Origin: an uncultured Clostridia bacterium
GTDB lineage: Bacteria > Bacillota > Clostridia > UBA1381 > UMGS1253
DNA: 11,799 nt
NCBI GenBank assembly: GCA_934457145.1
Contig: CAKSHP010000039.1
Span: forward strand, 1-11,799
Direction: 5' to 3'
The notes below the pieces were generated by a model, which saw nothing but the letters and a program-made list of their open reading frames with translations, ran no database searches and had not been told where the DNA came from. Numbering within the stretch: the first letter of the stretch is position 1; every line of letters starts with the position of its first letter. Made by a program: the position numbers and the translations under genes. Shown here in pieces: positions 1 to 5,211 of the stretch.

Positions 1-748
1 ATGCTCGGCAACCGTTGACCTCATGGAGCTTGATCTTCTCAGCGGAAGCGCTTCGTTTATCAAGAGCGGCGCGGCAAAGCATGTCAGGACGGTATTTATA
101 TGTTTGTTCAAGCGCCATCTGTCTTTTCCACTGCTCAATATTTTTATGATGCCCGGATAAAAGCATCTCCGGAACGGTTTTTGACATAAAGCAATACGGA
201 CGCGTATACTGCGGATATTCCAAAAGCGAATTATAATGCGACTCTCCCGTATAGCTTTCCGTTTCCGAAAGCACGCCCGGAACCATTCTCGCCACTGCAT
301 CTATAACTGCCATTGCGGGAATTTCTCCGCCCGTGAGCACAAAATCACCTATTGAAATCTGCTCATCCACTATCGTTTCTATTATTCTTTCATCAACGCC
401 CTCATAATGACCGCAAAGAATTACAATATGTTTTTTTTCAAGCAGCCTTTTTGCGGTATTTTGATTAAACACGCTCCCTTTCGGCGACATGTAAACCGTG
501 TGCGGTTTATATCCCAGACCGTCCGTAACGCTTCGGTAGGCATCGTAAATCGGCTGAGCCGCCATAAGCATACCGGTTCCTCCGCCGTAAGGATAATCGT
601 CTACTCTGCGGTGTTTATCGTTTGAATACGAACGTATCTGCACAAAATTCAAATCTATCAAATCATCCTTTTGCGCGCGCCCTATTATACTGCCGCCCAA
701 AACCGCCTCAAGCATTTCGGGAAACAGCGTCAGCACATCAAATCTCAT
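1..748 (-). CDS. trmD: tRNA (guanine-N1-)-methyltransferase TrmD (3' end cut by window edge)
   Basis: TrmD makes m1G37 in tRNAs that read CNN codons, using S-adenosylmethionine, and so prevents +1 frameshifting. The ATG at 748 has a GGAG 6 nt upstream. The 249 visible codons are open to the window edge with no stop, so the gene is cut by the window and not broken. Family motifs are in order: YGGGTGM (residues 54-60), LCGHYEGVDER (111-121) and IGDFVLTGGE (133-142), which form the SPOUT trefoil-knot cofactor site, then YPQYTRP (178-184) and RPDML near the C-terminus. Arg154 matches the conserved arginine. The position of the general-base Asp169 of Haemophilus TrmD appears to be Glu169 here (alignment from memory). 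It is the last visible gene of the ylxM-ffh-rpsP-khpA-rimM-trmD cluster; rplS would be expected next. It has its own promoter and a long leader. Confidence 0.97.
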   Translation of the reverse strand, partial: MRFDVLTLFPEMLEAVLGGSIIGRAQKDDLIDLNFVQIRSYSNDKHRRVDDYPYGGGTGMLMAAQPIYDAYRSVTDGLGYKPHTVYMSPKGSVFNQNTAKRLLEKKHIVILCGHYEGVDERIIETIVDEQISIGDFVLTGGEIPAMAVIDAVARMVPGVLSETESYTGESHYNSLLEYPQYTRPYCFMSKTVPEMLLSGHHKNIEQWKRQMALEQTYKYRPDMLCRAALDKRSASAEKIKLHEVNGCRA

Positions 749-766
749 TTCAATCTCCGTTCCGCC

Positions 767-843
767 GCCCTGCGCCGACACAAATTATAATCAAATATCC
801 CTTATCCGCAGGGCAAAAACAATAAGAGATTTAACCGCCCGCG
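767..843 (-). promoter_or_regulatory. structured trmD leader with two competing stems
   Basis: In the minus-strand RNA the segment GCCCTGCG (814 to 807) pairs perfectly over 8 bp with CGCAGGGC (774 to 767), just upstream of the trmD ribosome site. The same segment can instead pair with the upstream CGCGGGC (843 to 837), giving 7 bp with one bulged U. The two stems cannot form together. No U-tract follows the downstream stem, so any effect would be on translation or RNA stability and not on termination. The base pairing is seen in the sequence; a regulatory role is inference. Confidence 0.45.
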
Positions 844-908
844 CGCTTTAAAAATTCGCACCGGTAATTGATTTTTTACCGAAGGTATGGCACAAAATAA
901 AGCTTCGC

Positions 909-937
909 ATTATACTTTTAATCAAGCAGTCCGTCAA
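909..937 (-). promoter_or_regulatory. internal promoter for trmD inside the 3' end of rimM
   Basis: The minus strand carries TTGACG (937 to 932), a 17-bp spacer and TATAAT (914 to 909). This is one mismatch from the sigma-A consensus with ideal spacing. The -35 box lies in the last codons of rimM (Ile-Asp-Gly) and the -10 box begins just after the rimM stop. The predicted start near 902 leaves a leader of about 154 nt before trmD. It would supply trmD, and probably rplS beyond the window, independently of read-through from the upstream operon. Confidence 0.75.
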
Positions 938-1427
938 TAATATGCACAAAACATTCTTCTTTATCTATATCAACGCTTAAAATAACTTCATCTATCACCG
1001 GCAAAAGAATGTCACGCCCGCCGCTTTCAGGCTCAACAACATACACATCATTGCATTTTTTTGTGCTTATAACGTCTTTTATCTTTCCCAAAACATTTTT
1101 GTTTTCGTCTATCACCTTTATACCTATCAAATCACAGATATAATAGCCTTCCTCCGGTTCGCCGAGCTGTTCGCGCTTAACATAAATCACGCAGTTTTTA
1201 AGCTTTTCGGCATCGTCTATTGAATTTATCTTATCAAGTTTTAAAATAACATTGTTTTTTTGATACCTTACCGACACTATGTCATATTTTTCATCGTTTT
1301 TTTCAAGATAAATGCTGTCAAGTTCTTCAAAAGTCTCGGGATAATCAGTCCACGATACAACCTTAACCTCACCGCGGAGGCCATGCGTGTTTACAATTTG
1401 CCCTACCTGCAAAGTTTTATTTCTCAT
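918..1427 (-). CDS. rimM: ribosome maturation factor RimM
   Basis: RimM binds ribosomal protein S19 and the head of the 30S subunit and helps late maturation of 16S rRNA. The 169-residue product has the usual family length. The N-terminal RimM domain is marked by VGQIVNTHGLRGEVKV (residues 8-23). The C-terminal PRC-barrel begins near YYICDLIGIKV (95-105) and includes NDVYVVEP. The ATG at 1427 is preceded by AAAGGCGG at a rather long spacing of about 11 nt. It lies downstream of an intrinsic terminator that separates it from khpA, so it is probably expressed by read-through. No good promoter was seen in the 120 bp upstream. Its 3' end carries the trmD promoter. Order and orientation match the standard Firmicutes cluster. 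Confidence 0.97.
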   Translation of the reverse strand: MRNKTLQVGQIVNTHGLRGEVKVVSWTDYPETFEELDSIYLEKNDEKYDIVSVRYQKNNVILKLDKINSIDDAEKLKNCVIYVKREQLGEPEEGYYICDLIGIKVIDENKNVLGKIKDVISTKKCNDVYVVEPESGGRDILLPVIDEVILSVDIDKEECFVHIIDGLLD

Positions 1428-1473
1428 ATTTTAAAAGTCCGCCTTTCGCAAACATTTTTATCAAAAACATATT

Positions 1474-1510
1474 AAAAACGGCGTGCAACAAAAACATTTT
1501 GCCACACGCC
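1474..1510 (-). terminator. intrinsic terminator/attenuator between khpA and rimM
   Basis: In the minus-strand RNA, GGCGTGTGGCAAAA (1510 to 1497) pairs with TTTTGTTGCACGCC (1493 to 1480). The stem has 14 pairs including three G-U pairs, closed by a 3-nt loop. It is followed by G and five U residues (1478 to 1474). This is the normal form of a rho-independent terminator, but it sits inside the operon, so it should act as a partial terminator that lowers rimM relative to ffh, rpsP and khpA. Confidence 0.8.
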
Positions 1511-1517
1511 CTTTGAG

Positions 1518-1542
1518 CATAAAGAATATAATTTTCTTTATG
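1518..1542 (-). other. AT-rich hairpin just after khpA
   Basis: CATAAAGAA and TTCTTTATG form a perfect 9-bp stem around a 7-nt loop, starting 6 bases beyond the khpA stop. No U-tract follows it in the minus-strand RNA and the intrinsic terminator comes 7 bases later. It could protect the 3' end of the upstream transcript or act together with that terminator. The structure is visible; its role is unknown. Confidence 0.5.
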
Positions 1543-1547
1543 AATAA

Positions 1548-1778
1548 TCAGCCGATAATTTCAACAACAGCACGTTTATTTTCATGACTCGCCGCTGCTT
1601 TAACAACCGTTCTGATAGCCTTTGCAATACGGCCCTGTTTTCCGATAACCTTGCCCATATCGCTTTCTGCAACACGAAGCTCAAGCACGGTTTTGTCGTC
1701 TTCTTCAATGACTGTAACGCTTACCGAATCGGGATCATCAACCAAAGCCTTTGCCAAAGTTTCCAATACTTCTTTCAT
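1548..1778 (-). CDS. khpA: KH-domain RNA-binding protein KhpA (YlqC family)
   Basis: This small RNA-binding protein of 76 residues is almost entirely one KH domain. The signature GKQG loop (GxxG) is in MGKVIGKQGRIAKAIRTV, about residues 41-58, where single-stranded RNA is gripped. In other Firmicutes KhpA pairs with KhpB/Jag and affects cell division and small-RNA biology; that part is family knowledge. The ATG at 1778 follows AAGGAAAGG. It lies 26 bp downstream of rpsP, the position it holds in most Firmicutes, and is the last gene before the intrinsic terminator. Confidence 0.95.
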   Translation of the reverse strand: MKEVLETLAKALVDDPDSVSVTVIEEDDKTVLELRVAESDMGKVIGKQGRIAKAIRTVVKAAASHENKRAVVEIIG

Positions 1779-1804
1779 AGTCGTAAAACCTTTCCTTTCT
1801 ACAA

Positions 1805-2047
1805 TTAAAGAATATCAGCCTTTTTCATCAATTTTTTAACTGTATCAGTAGGTTGAGCGCCGTTTGCAATCCATTTTTTTGCAAGCTCTGCATCAATTTT
1901 AACGTTTGCATGCTCGATCATAGGATTGTAAGTACCGATCTCTTCAATAAATCTGCCGTCTCTGGGATATCTTGAATCTGCAACAACAATTCTATAAAAA
2001 GGAGACTTCTTTGCACCCATTCTCTTTAATCTGATTTTTACTGCCAT
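1805..2047 (-). CDS. rpsP: 30S ribosomal protein S16
   Basis: S16 is a small-subunit ribosomal protein that binds 16S rRNA early in assembly. The 80-residue product has the usual length and the characteristic N-terminus MAVKIRLKRMGAKKSPFYRI, followed by VVADSR and RFIEEIGTYNP. A strong GGAGGTG lies about 11 nt upstream of the ATG. It is separated from ffh by 92 bp, which contains only short weak inverted repeats and no promoter I would defend. It sits between ffh and khpA as expected. Confidence 0.98.
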   Translation of the reverse strand: MAVKIRLKRMGAKKSPFYRIVVADSRYPRDGRFIEEIGTYNPMIEHANVKIDAELAKKWIANGAQPTDTVKKLMKKADIL

Positions 2048-2139
2048 AACTGTATTTCACCTCCAAATAATAATCAACATCGCCGTTTAGGCTATTTAAT
2101 ACGGGCAGTTGTATATGCCGCCCATGTTAAACACATTTT

Positions 2140-3477
2140 TTAAAAGGGCATCTTCATTCTTTTAAACTTCTTTTTTCCGCCCGGAGACGTGAATTTTTTA
2201 ACCATACTGCGCATTTGCTCAAACTGCTTTAAAAGCGCATTCACGTCAGACACTTTAACTCCCGCGCCGTTTGCTATTCTGACCTTGCGCGAAGCATTTA
2301 TAATTTCCGGTTTTTTTCTTTCCTTAGGCGTCATAGATCTTATAATCGCCTCGGGTCTTGCAAGCTGTTTTTCATCTATCGATATATCTCCCGGAAGCTT
2401 TGAACCAATACCGGGGAGCATTTTTATAACGTTTTCCAAAGGACCCATTTTTTTAATCTGCTGAAGCTGGTTTAAAAAGTCCTCCAGGTCCATTTGCCCT
2501 TTTGTAAGCTTTTCTTCAAGCGCTTTGGCTTCTTTTTCGTCAAATGCCTCCTGAGCTTTATCTATAAGGCTTAAAACATCGCCCATACCAAGAATTCTTG
2601 AAGCCATTCTGTCGGGATAAAAAGGCTCAAGCTCGTTTAGCTTTTCTCCCATTCCGACATATTTAATGGGCTTTCCTGTCACGCTGCGCACCGAAAGCGC
2701 CGCACCGCCCCTTGTGTCGCCATCGAGTTTTGTAAGTATAACTCCGTCGATACCGAGCTGCTCATTAAAGCTTTCTGCAACATTTACCGCATCCTGACCT
2801 GTCATTGCGTCAACAACAAGCAGAATTTCCGAAGGCTTTACACAATCTTTAATATTTTTTAATTCATCCATAAGCTCTTCATTTATATGAAGTCTGCCGG
2901 CTGTATCTATAATAACCGGATCGTTGCCGTGCTGTTTTGCATGTATAACGGCTTTTGACGCAATATCCACCGGGTTTTTGCTGTTTTCCTCGGCAAACAC
3001 CGGGATGTCGAGCTGATTTCCCACAACCTGCAGCTGCTTTATTGCCGCCGGACGGTAAACATCGCATGCCACAAGAAGCGGACGTTTTGAAAGCTGTTTT
3101 CTTATTTGTCCGGCAAGCTTTGCACACGTTGTTGTTTTTCCGGCACCCTGCAGCCCGACAAGCATTATAACTGTCGGCGGGTTATTTGAAAAATTAAGCT
3201 TTGCCTGGGTTTGTCCCATAAGCGAAGTAAGCTCGTCATTTACTATTTTTATAATCTGCTGTCCGGGTGTAAGGCTTTCGAGCACCGCTGCTCCGACTGC
3301 TTTTTCGGAAACGTTTTTAACAAACTCTTTAACAACCTTAAAGTTAACGTCTGCCTCCAAAAGCGCAACCTTAACCTCACGCATCGCTTCTTTAACGTCT
3401 GCCTCGCTAACCTTTCCTTTGCCTTTCAGCTTTTTAAACACATTTTGCAGTTTTTCTCCTAAACCTTCAAATGCCAT
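2140..3477 (-). CDS. ffh: signal recognition particle protein Ffh (SRP54)
   Basis: Ffh is the GTPase of the bacterial signal recognition particle. It binds 4.5S/6S RNA and signal peptides of nascent chains and delivers ribosomes to FtsY at the membrane. The product has 445 residues, the normal length. The N domain covers about residues 1-95. The G domain shows the P-loop GLQGAGKT (108-115), DVYRPAA (139-145), DTAGR (191-195), TKLDGDTRGGAALS (249-262) and GMGEKLNELEPF (275-286). The M domain follows, with KMGPLENVIKMLPG and MTPKERKKPEIINASRK. The ATG at 3477 is preceded by AAAGGAG, which overlaps the ylxM stop codon 13 bp upstream, so the two genes are probably translationally coupled. Confidence 0.99.
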   Translation of the reverse strand: MAFEGLGEKLQNVFKKLKGKGKVSEADVKEAMREVKVALLEADVNFKVVKEFVKNVSEKAVGAAVLESLTPGQQIIKIVNDELTSLMGQTQAKLNFSNNPPTVIMLVGLQGAGKTTTCAKLAGQIRKQLSKRPLLVACDVYRPAAIKQLQVVGNQLDIPVFAEENSKNPVDIASKAVIHAKQHGNDPVIIDTAGRLHINEELMDELKNIKDCVKPSEILLVVDAMTGQDAVNVAESFNEQLGIDGVILTKLDGDTRGGAALSVRSVTGKPIKYVGMGEKLNELEPFYPDRMASRILGMGDVLSLIDKAQEAFDEKEAKALEEKLTKGQMDLEDFLNQLQQIKKMGPLENVIKMLPGIGSKLPGDISIDEKQLARPEAIIRSMTPKERKKPEIINASRKVRIANGAGVKVSDVNALLKQFEQMRSMVKKFTSPGGKKKFKRMKMPF

Positions 3478-3490
3478 TTACTAACTCCTT

Positions 3491-3850
3491 TTACAATACG
3501 CTTTCTATTTTTTCAATCCCGTAAATAATCTCTTCCGCCAAATTAGAATTTTCATCAGCATTTTTTTGCTGTTTTATTTTTGCGGCACTGTTTTTTACAA
3601 TTGAACACACCGTTGTAATTTCTAAAAACTTTTCGGATAAATGAAGTGCGCTTTCATATTCTGTAAGCTGTTTTTCTCCGCGCTTTATATTATCTCTCAC
3701 GCCTTGCCTCGTTATGTTCATATGCTCGGCAATTTCTGAAAGCGACAAATCCTGATTGTAATACAAATCCAATGCATCCGCCTGCTTTTTTGTTAAAAGC
3801 GGCAAATAAAACTCCAAAAGCGTACCGATGCTTAAGTTTTTACTGTCCAT
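3491..3850 (-). CDS. ylxM: YlxM family helix-turn-helix protein (UPF0122)
   Basis: This 119-residue protein precedes ffh, as YlxM does across the Firmicutes. In Streptococcus, YlxM binds SRP components and modulates SRP GTPase activity (family knowledge). Residues 17-64 form a sigma-70 region 4-like helix-turn-helix: LLTKKQADALDLYYNQDLSL, then EIAEHMNITRQGVRDNIKRG. A charged, possibly coiled C-terminus follows. The ATG at 3850 has GAGGTG upstream with good spacing. It is the first gene of the operon, about 95 nt downstream of the predicted transcript start. Part of its ribosome site is complementary to the leader, so its translation may be controlled by RNA structure. Confidence 0.95.
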   Translation of the reverse strand: MDSKNLSIGTLLEFYLPLLTKKQADALDLYYNQDLSLSEIAEHMNITRQGVRDNIKRGEKQLTEYESALHLSEKFLEITTVCSIVKNSAAKIKQQKNADENSNLAEEIIYGIEKIESVL

Positions 3851-3857
3851 AAATCAC

Positions 3858-3916
3858 ACCTCTGTGTCTGCGCCGGAATAACGCATAAAAATCAAATCAA
3901 GCATCCGCTTAGAGGT
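3858..3916 (-). promoter_or_regulatory. possible ribosome-site sequestering fold in the ylxM leader
   Basis: The leader bases ACCTCT (3916 to 3911), directly after the 5' hairpin, are complementary to AGAGGT (3863 to 3858) of the ylxM ribosome site. The enclosed loop could hold two small hairpins, AAGC/GCTT (3910-3907 with 3902-3899) and TGCG/CGCA (3885-3882 with 3872-3869). A second complement, ACACCT (3924 to 3919), lies in the 3' arm of the 14-bp hairpin. This suggests a closed multi-branch fold and a competitor for it. The pairings are short and the function is inference. Confidence 0.35.
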
Positions 3917-3949
3917 ACAGGTGTAAAGCTTTTTCGCTTTACACCTGTA
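3916..3949 (-). repeat. 14-bp perfect inverted repeat at the ylxM-ffh transcript start
   Basis: TACAGGTGTAAAGC and its exact complement flank a 6-nt spacer. The repeat begins only 2 bp past the -10 box, so it covers the expected +1. It could be a protein operator that blocks RNA polymerase, or a 5'-terminal RNA hairpin that protects the mRNA. It is not a normal terminator in either direction, because no U-tract directly follows it. Confidence 0.85.
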
Positions 3950-3951
3950 TT

Positions 3952-3980
3952 ATTCTACACGCTTTTTTTCAATTTGTCAA
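3952..3980 (-). promoter_or_regulatory. sigma-A promoter of the ylxM-ffh operon
   Basis: The minus strand carries TTGACA (3980 to 3975), a 17-bp spacer and TAGAAT (3957 to 3952). This is a near-perfect housekeeping promoter, predicted to start near 3945. It lies 18 bp after the stop of the upstream oxidoreductase gene, with no terminator between them. Confidence 0.88.
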
Positions 3981-3998
3981 GTGTTTTTTGAAATTTTT

Positions 3999-5198
3999 TT
4001 ATAATTCGTCTTCGTGCAAAACCACTCCTGCCGACTTAAGCCGCTCCTGCAAAAGCGATATATCAAGGTTTTCAAAATCATTACAAAGCGCTGCCGCTGT
4101 GCCCGCAGCCTGTCCCGTAACCGCGCACGGCGGAATAACTCTTGAAATATCCCACATATTGTCGGTAACGCTTATATTTCTTCCCGCACAGGCAAGATTT
4201 TTTATATCGCTGCCGTAAAGCGTTTCAAACGGTATTTCATAGACCGGACCTCTTTTTCTCCAGTCGGATATAAGGCCTATGCTGCTCTCAAAACGCTTGT
4301 GCATCTCTTTATCGTCTAAAACATACTTGCCTTCAATTCTTCTTGTCATGCGAAGCTGAGGCATCGTTGCAATTGTAACGGGTTCATATGCATCGTCTTT
4401 TGCTTTTTTCTTTTCAAAATCCTTTAACACCTGTTCATGTGACATACAAAGCATTTCGCTTATTTCATCGCCGTCAATGCCGCTAAAGCGTCTTTTGGTA
4501 AGCGGAGGCGCTTCACTTCCTGTTTTATCCTCGTCAGGAACTTCCGAAAAGCCGAGCATATTAAGCTTTAAACCGTCTTTTGTGTTTGCATAGCTCCACG
4601 CCGCAAGCACATTTTGCGGTTTAAACAAAGCCGTTTCCGCTCCCGAAAATTTGCACATATCCGCATCGCCCGTTGCATCAACAACGCTTTTAACCGCATA
4701 TGCCCCTCTTCCGGACTTGTTTTCAACAATAACCGCACAGATTTTTTTATCTTCAACAACGCAGTCGCAGATAACCGTGTCATACATTATTTTAACGCCC
4801 GCTTCTTTTAATATCCGCTCCATATCAAGCGCAAACAGCTGAGGATTAAACTGAACCTCGTATCTCGTTTTTGCTTTTTCTGCATCAGTTCCGTTTTCAA
4901 TCCACGGTTTGGGATATTTATCCTGAACGCATCTTTTCATTGAAAGCCTTAAAAGCTCCTCTGCCTGCGAAAAGCTTACCTGTTTGCCGCAGCCGTCGCA
5001 CAAGGGAAGATAAATCGTCACAAGACCGGCCGTTGCAAGTCCGCCTAAGATGCACTGTTTTTCAGCCAGAATAACACTTGCCCCGTTTCTTGCCGCCGCC
5101 AAAGCAGCGCTTACACCGGCAATTCCCCCTCCCGCAACGAACACGTCATAGCTTTCTTTTACGGGGATTTGTTTTTCTTTTTGAATAATTACGTTCAT
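3999..5198 (-). CDS. FAD-dependent oxidoreductase (PF12831-type)
   Basis: A flavoprotein of unknown substrate, 399 residues from the chosen start. The Rossmann motif VAGGGIAG (residues 21-28) with Glu46 at the end of the second strand binds FAD. It is followed by GGLATAG, a CDGC pair (67-70), DATGDAD (174-180), the family-typical LRMTRRIEGKY, and a second FAD contact near ACAGRN and TGQAAGTAAAL. No signal peptide or membrane segment is seen, so it should be cytoplasmic. The ATG at 5198 is preferred because GAGG lies 9 nt before it; a GTG at 5213 in the same frame overlaps the beta-galactosidase stop and lacks a good site. It is the last gene of the YjdF-like/lacZ/oxidoreductase unit, 11 bp after lacZ. 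Such proteins occur in carbohydrate loci, so a sugar or glycoside substrate is a guess from context. Confidence 0.85.
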   Translation of the reverse strand: MNVIIQKEKQIPVKESYDVFVAGGGIAGVSAALAAARNGASVILAEKQCILGGLATAGLVTIYLPLCDGCGKQVSFSQAEELLRLSMKRCVQDKYPKPWIENGTDAEKAKTRYEVQFNPQLFALDMERILKEAGVKIMYDTVICDCVVEDKKICAVIVENKSGRGAYAVKSVVDATGDADMCKFSGAETALFKPQNVLAAWSYANTKDGLKLNMLGFSEVPDEDKTGSEAPPLTKRRFSGIDGDEISEMLCMSHEQVLKDFEKKKAKDDAYEPVTIATMPQLRMTRRIEGKYVLDDKEMHKRFESSIGLISDWRKRGPVYEIPFETLYGSDIKNLACAGRNISVTDNMWDISRVIPPCAVTGQAAGTAAALCNDFENLDISLLQERLKSAGVVLHEDEL

Positions 5199-5211
5199 TC
5201 GTTTTTTCCTC
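5199..5211 (-). promoter_or_regulatory. ribosome site that decides the oxidoreductase start
   Basis: GAGG (5211 to 5208) overlaps the lacZ stop TGA and lies 9 nt before the ATG at 5198. This favours that ATG over the in-frame GTG at 5213. Confidence 0.7.

Noticed and set aside
1..748. trmD as a truncated pseudogene because no stop is visible
   Set aside because: The frame is open to the window edge and all motifs are intact, so the window cuts it.
784..789. A TATAAT on the minus strand upstream of trmD as a second promoter
   Set aside because: No acceptable -35 box lies at 16-18 bp, and the extended -10 TG is one base out of place. The promoter at 909-937 is far better.
862..881. CGGTAA/TTACCG hairpin in the rimM-trmD gap as a terminator
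   Set aside because: The stem is only 6 bp and AT-rich, and the run of U residues is in the loop and not after the stem in the minus-strand RNA.
3916..3949. The 14-bp inverted repeat as the terminator of the oxidoreductase operon
   Set aside because: No U-tract directly follows the stem in either direction, and the repeat sits on the expected +1 of a consensus promoter.
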